A stretch of DNA of 21,073 nt, from positions 1-21,073 of IMG/VR virus record IMGVR_UViG_3300020193_000168. The stretch is one strand, 5' to 3'. Under the pieces are notes generated by a model that had not been told where the DNA came from, did not search any database, and was given only the letters and a program-made list of their open reading frames with translations. The translations under genes and the position numbers were made by a program. This stretch comes from a virus. Of the stretch, positions 6,510 through 14,867 are shown piece by piece. Numbering within the stretch: the first letter of the stretch is position 1; each line of letters opens with the position of its first letter.

Positions 6510-7294
6510 TTAATCAGTTCGGCAAATTGTTTTACTTTTTCAAATGCTTCTTTATCTTGAAGAGTCATGTCTTTTAATCTTGATTTATTTTCTTCATTAA
6601 GCAATGCATGAACTTTTGAAATTTTATCCATCGTTTGTTTTTCTACTTCAATTTGTTCACCAGATGCAAAAATAATAGGTATCATTTCTTCGTTTACATA
6701 TCCTTTTGCCGCTGGTTGATTTTGCATTGTACCACTAGTATTTACAACGCCAAATCCTTTATCATAATCATAAGGAACTGGAAATGTTAAACCATATTTG
6801 TTATCCGAATACATAACAACTCGCTGACCATTTGGGAATACTCTAATTGCTTGTCTTTTCAATAGAAGCATTGCAGGAGGATTAAATTGTTCATTCAATA
6901 TTTCGGTTTCTTCTTTTAATTTAATGTCTCTTAATGCTCTATTAAACTGAACATTCGAAGCATTTACAATTATTGGTAGCGGCAATGCATTTATCACTGG
7001 CGATAATTGATTTCTATTTTGTGCAGGTAACTTTCTCAAAATATCAAAATGCTTTAGGTTTGGATTTTTTTGCGAAGCTTGTATATATTTATCAATTGCA
7101 CTAGTTACCATTGAAGGATTCACACCCAATTTTAATCTACTGTTTGCAGCACTAATTCTTTTTTGTATCAGATTCCGTCGGCGCAGATTTATTTTAGTAA
7201 GTTGTTTTATTCTTTCATTTTTTGAAGATGTGTTTGTGTTTTGGGATTGTTTTTCCTCATTTAATCCTATTTGTTTATCGATATAATTTTTCAT
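6506..7294 (-). CDS. Conserved-looking head-region protein of unknown function
   Basis: A 262-residue protein that I do not recognise. Residues 1-100 are basic and Asn/Gln/Lys-rich. A better ordered core (about 140-200) contains PPAMLLLKRQAIRVFPNGQR and YGLTFPVPYDYDKGFGVVN, which looks like a beta-rich fold. The last ~48 residues form a charged helical segment (VHALLNEENKSRLKDM). Its ATG overlaps the stop codon of the small gene before it by one base (TAATG), and its TGA overlaps the next start by four bases, so the three genes 7491-5382 look translationally coupled. Position between portal and protease genes points to a prohead core or scaffold accessory role. That is inference from gene order only; there is no catalytic motif and no signal peptide or membrane segment. 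Confidence 0.85.
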   Translation of the reverse strand: MKNYIDKQIGLNEEKQSQNTNTSSKNERIKQLTKINLRRRNLIQKRISAANSRLKLGVNPSMVTSAIDKYIQASQKNPNLKHFDILRKLPAQNRNQLSPVINALPLPIIVNASNVQFNRALRDIKLKEETEILNEQFNPPAMLLLKRQAIRVFPNGQRVVMYSDNKYGLTFPVPYDYDKGFGVVNTSGTMQNQPAAKGYVNEEMIPIIFASGEQIEVEKQTMDKISKVHALLNEENKSRLKDMTLQDKEAFEKVKQFAELIK

Positions 7295-7491
7295 TATGCT
7301 TCGTCTGGAACCTCTGAAACTTCGACTGGAGCCGCATCAACGACTGGCGCAGAAATAAAATTAGAAGCAACTTCGACTTTTTTAATTTCTAGTGCATCTG
7401 CAATTTTATTTGCCAAAGCACCACTAAATGCTTCAGCTGCTGAATCGCCATCTTTTGAAAAAATCGCATTAATCAATGATTCACTGTTCAT
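7294..7491 (-). CDS. Small prohead-core-like protein (gp67/68 position)
   Basis: A 65-residue acidic protein directly after the portal gene, where T4 has the small prohead-core protein gp67. The N-terminal 45 residues form a probable amphipathic helix (LINAIFSKDGDSAAEAF, then LANKIADALEIKKVEVASN) of a kind I associate with small core proteins of T4-like phages; the C terminus is Pro/Val/Glu-rich. The start ATG has GGAG five bases upstream, and a perfect TATAAATA box lies between this start and the portal stop. It overlaps the next gene by one base. The assignment to a prohead-core family rests on position, size and the helix pattern, not on a firm sequence match. Confidence 0.75.
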   Translation of the reverse strand: MNSESLINAIFSKDGDSAAEAFSGALANKIADALEIKKVEVASNFISAPVVDAAPVEVSEVPDEA

Positions 7492-7502
7492 ATTATCTCC
7501 AA

Positions 7503-7510
7503 TATTTATA
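7503..7510 (-). promoter_or_regulatory. Late promoter TATAAATA before small core gene
   Basis: Perfect T4 late box in the gap after gene 20. By T4 spacing the start would be near 7497, leaving only ~6 bases of leader and cutting into the GGAG site. It may therefore serve mainly the two genes further downstream. Confidence 0.5.
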
Positions 7511-7513
7511 CAA

Positions 7514-9145
7514 TTATTGCTGTGGTTGTTGTTGCTGTTGTTGTGCTGCAGCTTGTTCAGGTGCTACTTGTGGCTGCATAGGAGCATATTGTGCCTGAAT
7601 CGCCATAATCTGTTGATTCATAACAGCTTCTTCTTGTGCTTTTACTATTGCGTCTTGCTCTTCTTCTATGCGTTCTGTCTCAAGCTGCATTTTAATCTTA
7701 GTGACTTCTTCCTCATCTAGATGCAATACATTTTTCCTCACCCATGACTTGGAGAAATATCTTCCTGTAAACTGCTCAACCTGCATTAATAACTGCATTC
7801 TGGCATTCATTAAATCTGCTTCTTTTAACTCAGAAAAGTTATTATCTTTTAAGAAGTCATAATGAATTTTTTCGCGCAGTTCTTTCCACTCATCAATAGA
7901 AGCAATTCCTTTGAGAGCAAGTTGACGTTCCAACAATTCATCTAAAAGTACTGTAAACTTTGAACGAAGTTTCTCAATAAACTTATTAAATTTAATTTCG
8001 TCGCGTGTAATTTCTTGGGTACGACCAAGCATAAATCCTTGTGCTGGTTCTAAACGAGTGATTGGAATATTAAGAGACTTATAAAGTTTCTGTTCGAAAT
8101 ATTTTACGTCTGACATTTCACCAAGATTTTGTCCTGGAGGCAGTGTCGTAATTTCTGTGGACTTACCTTCACCACGGCGAGGAATCCAGAAGTCTTCCAT
8201 GATTGACATGAACTTGCGATCGTCTTTGACTTCGCCTGTTGAAGAATCATAGACAACTTTGTTACGGAACTTTGTCATAAAGTCACGTAGATATTGCTCT
8301 GCCTTGAGTCGTGGCATATTACCAACGTCAATGTAGAATACACGACGCTCTGGAGCACGACTTAAACGATAGATAACGACAGCGTCCTCAACCATTCGGA
8401 GCTGGTTGAGAGGCTTTATTGCCTTGTGAAGGTAAGACAAAACCATTTGACGTTTTGGATCTAACAATCCAGAATTTACATTGACGATTGCGTCAACTGC
8501 AATTTTTACAGAAGCGTCGCCGACATTTGTCACAACTTGATTGCCTTGAGTTGTCGTTTTATCGTTGAACAAATAAAACTCTTGCACACCAACTACAACT
8601 TCTGCACCAGTTCTTGGTTCTTTTTTCTTTTGAATCTGACGAACTTTTTTAATTTTACGAGGATCGATATAAACTAATTCTTGAATACCGAGCTGAGGCT
8701 GTGCGCGATCAACAAGGACTTGAAAGAATAATCTTCCATCAATGTACCAGTCACGGAAAAGACCAGAACCATCATTTGAGAAGTTTAACAGCTTCAAGAC
8801 ATGCTTGAATTCTGCGCGAATGGCTTCTTTGATTTCTTCTGATTGATCGAGATCATCAAGAATAATTGAAACAGACTTACCTGATGCATCATGCACAATT
8901 GATTCGTTTACAATTTCATCGATTGCTGATTCGAGTTCAGGCTGAAGAGCCATCTCACGATATCGAGAAATTAGATCAACTTCATTTTTAAAACTGGCTT
9001 CAAGATCTAGGTATGTGCCAAAGTATCCACCTGTGCCAAGTTCCATAGCACCATCGTCTGAGACGGGTGCGGTAATTTGCGGTTGGATGTCGTTCTCTGA
9101 CTTTCTTCTTACGAGTTCAAAGCCAAATAAATTTATACCTGCCAT
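7514..9145 (-). CDS. gp20: Portal vertex protein gp20
   Basis: The portal is the dodecameric ring at one head vertex. It starts head assembly, and the terminase pumps DNA through it. The 543 residues (T4: 524) begin MAGINLFGFELVRRK and contain the gp20 pattern throughout: SRYREMALQPELESAIDEIV near the N terminus, LYKSLNIPITRLEP and a C-terminal helical domain ending in an Ala/Gln-rich tail with a run of six Gln. Start ATG has GGAG six bases upstream. A 49-base gap separates it from the preceding small gene. The low-complexity Gln tail is probably disordered. Function is certain from family; no odd residue or truncation was seen. Confidence 0.96.
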   Translation of the reverse strand: MAGINLFGFELVRRKSENDIQPQITAPVSDDGAMELGTGGYFGTYLDLEASFKNEVDLISRYREMALQPELESAIDEIVNESIVHDASGKSVSIILDDLDQSEEIKEAIRAEFKHVLKLLNFSNDGSGLFRDWYIDGRLFFQVLVDRAQPQLGIQELVYIDPRKIKKVRQIQKKKEPRTGAEVVVGVQEFYLFNDKTTTQGNQVVTNVGDASVKIAVDAIVNVNSGLLDPKRQMVLSYLHKAIKPLNQLRMVEDAVVIYRLSRAPERRVFYIDVGNMPRLKAEQYLRDFMTKFRNKVVYDSSTGEVKDDRKFMSIMEDFWIPRRGEGKSTEITTLPPGQNLGEMSDVKYFEQKLYKSLNIPITRLEPAQGFMLGRTQEITRDEIKFNKFIEKLRSKFTVLLDELLERQLALKGIASIDEWKELREKIHYDFLKDNNFSELKEADLMNARMQLLMQVEQFTGRYFSKSWVRKNVLHLDEEEVTKIKMQLETERIEEEQDAIVKAQEEAVMNQQIMAIQAQYAPMQPQVAPEQAAAQQQQQQPQQ

Positions 9146-9194
9146 AGTTTACTCCATTATAACAAATTCAATTGATTTTACAAATTATCCGCCC

Positions 9195-9491
9195 TTAGAT
9201 TTTTGCGGGTCTCACAGGTCTTGTGTTTTCGTTTCTACCAGAGCCAATTGGTGTTGGTGCTATTGAACTAAGACCTAATGGATTTTTTTGCTGTTTCGTA
9301 CGAACACCTGATTTTTTTCTACGAATATTATCTCGTGTACGCTGAATGTTACGAATTGCTGAGTTTAAATTTGCAGCAGTTCTTGTGATATTATTAATAC
9401 CACGTGTAATGCTGTCTACCTTACCCAAAAAGTTTTCAAGAGGACTACGCAGTCTACCAATTTTCCTTGGTCGTGAGTTTAAATTCGCCAT
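9195..9491 (-). CDS. Small basic protein between tail tube and portal, unknown
   Basis: A 98-residue, Arg/Lys/Asn-rich protein that I do not recognise. Residues ~18-58 could be one long helix with repeated Asn/Ile/Arg spacing (LGKVDSITRGINNITRTAAN, then NSAIRNIQRTRDNI), followed by a basic linker RRKKSGVRTKQQK and a Pro/Arg-rich end. It starts five bases after the gp19 stop with no clear Shine-Dalgarno sequence, so it may depend on coupling to gp19. T4 has no gene here between 19 and 20. The coding call rests on tight packing in the operon and absence of any competing frame. A structural or assembly role is only inferred from context. Confidence 0.75.
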   Translation of the reverse strand: MANLNSRPRKIGRLRSPLENFLGKVDSITRGINNITRTAANLNSAIRNIQRTRDNIRRKKSGVRTKQQKNPLGLSSIAPTPIGSGRNENTRPVRPAKI

Positions 9492-9496
9492 AAGTT

Positions 9497-10009
9497 TTAT
9501 TCAACAGCAACTTCTAGTGATGTCCAATATTGATATTGGAATGTCACAGCGTATTCTTCGATAGTATCATTTACATCCCAGCTTACATCAATTGGCGAAA
9601 CATCGACAGGGAACATATCAATAAATGTATATGACTTAATGATATCTCCTTGTTTACCGTACTGATAAACTTCAGCATCGAAAGCATATTGGCTGTAGAA
9701 TGCTTCGGAAAGATTGCTTTCATGACCGTTAATTCTAGCCATCCACTCTTCAAGCTGGTTACGAATAATAAAATCTTCGTCGTTAATAACAGTAATTGTC
9801 CATTCTGGGAATGTTCTGTTTCCTGCCATCTTGATCGTTCTACCAAAGTATGGAACTTCAATTGTTCCTATTGTAGAACCTGGTAGTTGCGCTGTTTTTG
9901 CTGTAAAGGTAAGTTTGCGATCAAACACTGGAATGTTGACTTCAAACAGATTAGGACGTGCGCCGTCGAATGGGAAATTACCTTTAAAGTCTGTAATATT
10001 GAAAGGCAT
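9497..10009 (-). CDS. gp19: Tail tube protein gp19
   Basis: This protein stacks as hexameric rings to form the inner tail tube through which DNA leaves. The 170 residues (T4: 163) start MPFNITDFKGNFPFDGARPN, contain the LTFTAKTAQLPGSTIG segment, and end with EEYAVTFQYQYWTSLEV, all typical of gp19. It follows the sheath gene as in T4. Start ATG has AGGAG six bases upstream. An AATAAATA box (one mismatch to the T4 late consensus) lies at the end of gene 18, giving a predicted ~16-base leader. That would allow tube protein to be made from its own transcript as well as by read-through from the sheath gene. Confidence 0.96.
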   Translation of the reverse strand: MPFNITDFKGNFPFDGARPNLFEVNIPVFDRKLTFTAKTAQLPGSTIGTIEVPYFGRTIKMAGNRTFPEWTITVINDEDFIIRNQLEEWMARINGHESNLSEAFYSQYAFDAEVYQYGKQGDIIKSYTFIDMFPVDVSPIDVSWDVNDTIEEYAVTFQYQYWTSLEVAVE

Positions 10010-10030
10010 TGCGTTCTCCTGACTTTATAT

Positions 10031-10038
10031 TATTTATT
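10031..10038 (-). promoter_or_regulatory. Late-promoter-like AATAAATA before gp19
   Basis: Seven of eight bases match the T4 late box, at the end of gene 18. The predicted leader is ~16 bases and includes the AGGAG site of gene 19. Confidence 0.5.
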
Positions 10039-11746
10039 AGAATCTACCAACGACTTCATCAAAGGATACACCAGTACGAACAGCAATAAAGTTGAGTTGG
10101 ATGAAATTAATGCTGCGATTAGGCTTGACATAAATGTCACCAATAAACTCATTGCGATCGATTACATCTTGTGTGTTGTTTGTTGAATTACATACAACCT
10201 TGAAGTCTGTGATTCCACGACGACCCTTCACCGTTCTCAAAAATGGTTCAACAATTGATACGAACTGCGATCTTGTAAACTCATCGTTAAATTCGAAGAG
10301 TTGTGCTTTTGCAGCGCGAGAAATTGCTTTTTCTAGAGTAATAAACAAACGACGAACATTGATGCGATCGAATGCACTTGGCTTTGAAAGCATTGTCTTG
10401 TCGCCGAATAGGATAGTACCCTCACCAGCAAACGACACAACAGGATTTACGCCATTCTTATAGAGCGTATCTCTGTCTGCTTTTGCAGGATAGTATGCAA
10501 GTTTGATGACGTTTTTGATTTGACCGCGTGAAGATCCAGCTGGCGAAAACCATGGGTCTCTTTCTATGTCAGTGCGTACACATAGACCAGCAACGTCACC
10601 ATTAAGTGGAATCCAGCGATATGTATCTGCATATTTGTCATACTGATACTTCCAACCGCTGTCCATCACTGCATAAGAGGATGACACGTTAGCAAGTGCA
10701 TTTTTACGATAGTTGACAACATCATCTGATGCTGTTGAAGAAGTGACGTTTGCAAGTGATGGTGATACGAATACCACGCAGTCCTTACGAACTTCTGCAA
10801 CGCTATTAATTGCATAAAGAGCTGTTGCAGGAGCAGCATCACCTGTCATAATAAGTGATACATCAATTAGATCGCTATCAATGAATTTACTGTATGCTGT
10901 TTGAACATTTCCAGCAACAACAACACCATCAGCACCAGAGGTCAATGATGATGTATGAACTGCTGCAACATTTACTAGCTGAGCAAACGTTTTACCAGCT
11001 GCAGTTGTTCCCCACGTTGTATAAGTGTTTGTAATATCTGGATGATCTGTCCAGTAAATGTATTTGGATTTTCGATAAAGTACATCTTTATAGAAATTTG
11101 AATTACCGACGCTATCTTTTGCATCGCTTGCTTTCGATAAGAATGGAAATTTTTCTAGAACTGATCCTGCACTGCCTGTCAAAAGACCATCTTCATCAAC
11201 AACCACGATGTGCATTTCGTCATTAGCTCCGCCAACTGCGCTTACATAGGCTGATGTTCCTGGTGCAGAGTCAAAGAAATTTTTATATGCCCAAGAATTA
11301 AAGTGCGTTGTATTTGTATTTGCCCAAACACTTACCTTTAATGAGTTTCCGAGTGCACCAGCATATCTTGCTGTCCATGCACCAGTGTTTGCAGTGTTTG
11401 AATTATAAAAAGTTGTGAAATACTGATCTTCGTTTTTGATAAGAAACGATGAGTTACCTGAAGTAGTTGCAGATCTTGTATTATCACCATTTACTGCTCG
11501 AACAACACGGAGATCGTTACCGTAGTTTAAAAAGTTTGCGCAGGTGAAAAAAGAAACTGCAGTGTTATTGTCTGGTTTGCCAAAAACTTCTACAAGACGA
11601 ATTTCATTTTCGACCTGTCTTGCGAATTCAGCTGGACCCCATTGGAACACTCCAGCAAATGCACCAGTTGTTGTTCCTGTGGAAGGCACTACGGTTGTTA
11701 AATCTACTTCAGAGGTAACAACGCCAGGAGATACTTGAAACGCCAT
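10037..11746 (-). CDS. gp18: Tail sheath protein gp18
   Basis: This is the contractile sheath subunit that surrounds the tail tube and contracts during infection. The 569 residues (T4: 659) have the family N terminus, MAFQVSPGVVTSEVDLTTVV, followed by TGAFAGVFQWGPAE, a variable middle, and the conserved C-terminal domain (KAISRAAKAQLFEFNDEF, DRNEFIGDIYVKPNRSINFI, ending FDEVVGRF). The shorter length relative to T4 falls in the variable outer domains. Start ATG has GGAG seven bases upstream. A CTCC seven bases before that GGAG could form a weak 4-bp hairpin over it. A 75-base gap from gene 17 holds a late-box variant (ACTAAATA), so 18 probably begins a transcription unit. Confidence 0.96.
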   Translation of the reverse strand: MAFQVSPGVVTSEVDLTTVVPSTGTTTGAFAGVFQWGPAEFARQVENEIRLVEVFGKPDNNTAVSFFTCANFLNYGNDLRVVRAVNGDNTRSATTSGNSSFLIKNEDQYFTTFYNSNTANTGAWTARYAGALGNSLKVSVWANTNTTHFNSWAYKNFFDSAPGTSAYVSAVGGANDEMHIVVVDEDGLLTGSAGSVLEKFPFLSKASDAKDSVGNSNFYKDVLYRKSKYIYWTDHPDITNTYTTWGTTAAGKTFAQLVNVAAVHTSSLTSGADGVVVAGNVQTAYSKFIDSDLIDVSLIMTGDAAPATALYAINSVAEVRKDCVVFVSPSLANVTSSTASDDVVNYRKNALANVSSSYAVMDSGWKYQYDKYADTYRWIPLNGDVAGLCVRTDIERDPWFSPAGSSRGQIKNVIKLAYYPAKADRDTLYKNGVNPVVSFAGEGTILFGDKTMLSKPSAFDRINVRRLFITLEKAISRAAKAQLFEFNDEFTRSQFVSIVEPFLRTVKGRRGITDFKVVCNSTNNTQDVIDRNEFIGDIYVKPNRSINFIQLNFIAVRTGVSFDEVVGRF

Positions 11747-11787
11747 GTTTATGCTCCTATAAATGGAGAAATAGAAAATCTACGGAA

Positions 11788-11795
11788 TATTTAGT
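11788..11795 (-). promoter_or_regulatory. Late-promoter variant ACTAAATA before gp18
   Basis: Lies in the 75-base gap between genes 17 and 18, the widest in the structural module. It differs from TATAAATA in two bases but is identical to the box before gene 13. The predicted leader is ~36 bases. Confidence 0.4.
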
Positions 11796-11821
11796 AAAAA
11801 GGAGTTTTCAAGAGGTTTTTA

Positions 11822-13456
11822 TCAATTTCCCCAACTTTTATTTTCGATAATGCTCCAAACAGCTCCATCAGAAACAAAAGAATTATCATGATCTTGTAAA
11901 GTAACGGGAAGAGGCAGAGATTCTTCTTCGATCTGACGCATCTGTTGTTCGTGCAATCTTTGTCGAATATTAGTATTGCTAATCTCAGAGAAAAAGTTTT
12001 GACTCGTACACCATGAGAATAATACTAAACACATCACTAAATCATCATGGCTCCCTTCTTCAGCCTCAAAACTAGTTCCTCTTGCGATAAATGTGGAGAG
12101 TTCTGAGATCGTTTCGAAATCTTGTATTAAGATCTGTTGAGATTCAATCAAATTCTTTAAAATCGAACAGCCCAATCGTTTAACGGATTTAGTGGTACGA
12201 ATACCACGGTCTGATTTCTTACCGTAACCCCATGTGAGTGTCATTCGTTTCTTAAGTTCTACTGTAGATAGGATGTTCTCATACTCATAATCGTCGAATA
12301 AAGAGTCTACAACTTGCTGTCCATTATCGTTAATCTCAATTAGAACATATGCTCCATTGTAATACTCACCCATTTTTTTAATGATACTTGGGTATACTAG
12401 AGGGCTTATATTATTATCTTTATAGGTCGCGCAAATTTGATATGGAATCTTTGTGATATCTACAACTACAAATGCAGAGTAATCTAAACCCTTTCCTCGA
12501 CTCGTATCTGCTACAATAATATAATTTCGACCAGGAATAGATTGATGATAAACACAAATACCGCTTTCTGTTCTAGACAGCGGAGTGACGAAGGCTAAAC
12601 TCTTGAGTCCTGCTGAAGAAATAAGAGTTCCAGAGGAACCCATAAATTCCGTCTCGACTTCTTGATAATATTTCTGTTCACCAAGAACTCGACGCTGTTC
12701 ATCTGCCCATTTTTGGTTGCGCCCAGGAACCTGTCGCCAATTGGCTTCAATATGCATGAAACCATTATGCCCTTCTACTGCCTCGGTCCACATTCGATAG
12801 AAGTGATTCATACCGTTCGGTGTCGATGAGATTAAGATCTTAGAAGTTTCACCAGAAGAAATGGTAGGGTAAACGGAAGTAAAGAAGTCTTCGGCAATAT
12901 TGCTTGGCACGAATGCAAACTCATCAAGATATAAAAGCGAAATAGAGAAACCACGGATCGCACTAGAAGCAGTTGAGGTAGCCATTACACGGCAATTATT
13001 CTCTAATTCAATATCACCTTTGTTCCAGACTTTTACGCCCTGCTGAATCCAGAGTGGCAATGCTTCGTATGCAATTTTAATACGACTCAGAATTTCACGC
13101 GCTGTTGGTGCTTTGTTAGCAAGAATAGCAACAAACTTATCTTGATTGAAAAGAATGTACCAAAGAATATAACCAACAATCATCGTCGTCTTACCCAACT
13201 GACGACCTGCTTTTAGAATTACTTTGCGATTGTTATTAATATCATTAATTGCTTGATTCTGGAATGGATAAAGATTGATATTCACAAAACCTTTATCTAA
13301 TGTAATAATCTTTACATAGCGTTCAATAAAGTAAATTGGATTTTTTGAGCACTTAATATACTCACGGACTTCATCTTCCGTAAGCGAAACAGGCATATTG
13401 ACTTTCTTTAAGAGCGGATTGCCAAGATAATTTTTAATTCGAGTTGGAAGGTTCAT
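11822..13456 (-). CDS. gp17: Terminase large subunit gp17
   Basis: This is the ATP-driven DNA packaging motor with a headful nuclease; it docks on the portal. The 544 residues (T4: 610) show the ATPase motifs: Walker A GRQLGKTT at 84-91, Walker B LLYLDE with Asp178/Glu179, and the coupling motif SSTPNG (210-215). The RNase H-like nuclease follows, with Asp317 in VADTSRG, Glu374 in LIEIND and Asp471/Asp472 in SHDDLVM; the 57-residue spacing of the first two matches T4 Asp401/Glu458. The N terminus overlaps the small-subunit gene by 23 bases. No clear Shine-Dalgarno precedes the ATG. Both enzymatic domains look intact. Confidence 0.97.
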   Translation of the reverse strand: MNLPTRIKNYLGNPLLKKVNMPVSLTEDEVREYIKCSKNPIYFIERYVKIITLDKGFVNINLYPFQNQAINDINNNRKVILKAGRQLGKTTMIVGYILWYILFNQDKFVAILANKAPTAREILSRIKIAYEALPLWIQQGVKVWNKGDIELENNCRVMATSTASSAIRGFSISLLYLDEFAFVPSNIAEDFFTSVYPTISSGETSKILISSTPNGMNHFYRMWTEAVEGHNGFMHIEANWRQVPGRNQKWADEQRRVLGEQKYYQEVETEFMGSSGTLISSAGLKSLAFVTPLSRTESGICVYHQSIPGRNYIIVADTSRGKGLDYSAFVVVDITKIPYQICATYKDNNISPLVYPSIIKKMGEYYNGAYVLIEINDNGQQVVDSLFDDYEYENILSTVELKKRMTLTWGYGKKSDRGIRTTKSVKRLGCSILKNLIESQQILIQDFETISELSTFIARGTSFEAEEGSHDDLVMCLVLFSWCTSQNFFSEISNTNIRQRLHEQQMRQIEEESLPLPVTLQDHDNSFVSDGAVWSIIENKSWGN

Positions 13457-13841
13457 TTTTAATTTTCTTTAGCAAGTCAGTTGTAGATCCAACGAACACT
13501 GCTTTGTCCACCGTGATATTTGTTGGTGCAACTTCCTTTGGTTTTAAATCTTGTTGCTGCTTTTGAAGAATCATAAGTTTCTCTGTAACATCGGAGAGAT
13601 TCTTAATCATATTTGCAGCGACTTCATATGCTCTTGGATGCTGAGATTCTTTGGCAACTTCAAGAATACCATCAAGTGCCTCGTTGCCTTTTTCAATTAG
13701 ATTATAATAGTTTGATCGTGAGTAATGAGCATCTGAATTTTCACCAGATTCTTTATGAATAGTGATTGGTTTGTCTTCTTTGACAAGAGGGATATAATCA
13801 GTATTCAATATTTGTGCAAGGTTTTTATCTGTTTCACTCAT
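13434..13841 (-). CDS. gp16: Terminase small subunit gp16
   Basis: The small terminase subunit recognises concatemeric DNA and regulates gp17. About 135 residues, starting MSETDKNLAQILNTDY. The central part (about 40-100) is helical and charged (NYYNLIEKGNEALDGILEVA, then ANMIKNLSDVTEKLMILQKQ), fitting the coiled-coil oligomerisation region of the family. It lies immediately before and overlaps the large subunit gene, which is the main support. I chose ATG at 13841; a GTG at 13847, overlapping the gene 15 stop by four bases (GTGA), would add two residues and is also possible. Neither has a good ribosome binding site, so coupling to gene 15 is likely. Confidence 0.9.
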   Translation of the reverse strand: MSETDKNLAQILNTDYIPLVKEDKPITIHKESGENSDAHYSRSNYYNLIEKGNEALDGILEVAKESQHPRAYEVAANMIKNLSDVTEKLMILQKQQQDLKPKEVAPTNITVDKAVFVGSTTDLLKKIKNEPSNSN

Positions 13842-13843
13842 AA

Positions 13844-14866
13844 TCACGTGATGTTAGGTGCATGTTCAATATCAACATCAAATCCAAAAGCAGTATTTGC
13901 ATTTGCCGAAAGTGGATCTGGCGTAACTGTAATATTTGTCAATTGATAATCTGTAGTAGATCTATAAGTATCTAGTATATAAACACTATTAGATACTGCA
14001 CCATATATCTTAGTATTGGTTTTAAACGAACCATTGATATCATTTACAATCAATGTATTTGATGTATTACTCCATGACGAGACAAAGCCAGTAGCAAATG
14101 CACCTTCTAGCAATGCTGGTTGACCTTCGAGTGATGGTGATTGATAAACAAGTTCACCAGTCTTATAGTCACCAAATCCAGTTATGAGTTTAAAACTTTT
14201 TGCTTCAAGACCGCCAGTATTGTATTCATAAGTATTCGCAGTAACCTTACGAATAACCTTAACATTACTTTGTGGACCGTATAAGTAACCCTTCATTGAA
14301 AAACCAAGATTCCATTGCAGCATTCGAAGCTGTGCTGGCGGACCCTCAGATCCACTTGGCGCATAATTCACACTTTGCAAAATTACAGGCACATCAACAG
14401 GATTGCCGACACCAACAAGATCCAATGTCATTGTATAATCTGGATTAAAATATGGCAAAATTTGTTCAATGAGTTGAGTTCCATCTTCTGTATTTCGAAC
14501 ATAAATGAAAAGTGAAAAATTGAAGTTATATGGTGCTAATGTAACAGTTTTTAACTGTGTGCTATTTAACGAGCCATATTGCTTTAGATATGGTGATAAC
14601 TTTCTAGTGGTATCATAAGCAATATCTATTAATTCGAATGACATTCTTGGCAACGTCATCTGCACTCTACGATCCAAATTAGGATCTTGTGTAATACGTT
14701 GATAGAATTTTTCTTTTGTAATATAATTTAAAGGTACGGTAACTCTTTCAATCTCACTAGTTCCTGCTAAATTATAGCGATACAATCTTAGATTGTTGAA
14801 CATCGTGCCGAAAGCGACGACCATTTTACGAGTGATTCGATGATAAAAATGTTGCCCAGATAACAT
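13844..14866 (-). CDS. gp15: Proximal tail sheath stabilization / tail completion protein gp15
   Basis: gp15 forms the hexameric ring that ends the tail and joins it to the neck. The start MLSGQHFYHRITRKMVVAFG with TMFNNLRLYRY, and APYNFNFSLFIYV with EDGTQLIEQILPYF (111-140), match the gp15 pattern. I use ATG at 14866 (340 residues), one base after the gene 14 stop; a TTG at 14881 in the same frame is open but has no support. T4 gp15 is 272 residues, and the extra length is C-terminal: residues ~236-300 (GELVYQSPSLEGQ, FVSSW, INGSFKTNTKIYG) form a beta-type module that also occurs at the end of gp14 in this window. Known: tail-to-neck joining. Inferred: the added module decorates the neck surface. 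Confidence 0.93.
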   Translation of the reverse strand: MLSGQHFYHRITRKMVVAFGTMFNNLRLYRYNLAGTSEIERVTVPLNYITKEKFYQRITQDPNLDRRVQMTLPRMSFELIDIAYDTTRKLSPYLKQYGSLNSTQLKTVTLAPYNFNFSLFIYVRNTEDGTQLIEQILPYFNPDYTMTLDLVGVGNPVDVPVILQSVNYAPSGSEGPPAQLRMLQWNLGFSMKGYLYGPQSNVKVIRKVTANTYEYNTGGLEAKSFKLITGFGDYKTGELVYQSPSLEGQPALLEGAFATGFVSSWSNTSNTLIVNDINGSFKTNTKIYGAVSNSVYILDTYRSTTDYQLTNITVTPDPLSANANTAFGFDVDIEHAPNIT

Positions 14867-14867
14867 C

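Noticed and set aside
7271-7720. 149-codon plus-strand open frame with a hydrophobic Leu-rich stretch
   Set aside because: It is antisense to three well-supported genes (portal end, small core gene, next start). The Leu run is the complement of the Gln-coding repeats of gp20.
9156-9161. TATAAT hexamer upstream of gp20
   Set aside because: It lies ten bases before the ATG, so transcription would start in the ribosome binding site; the -35 match is poor. Probably chance in AT-rich DNA.
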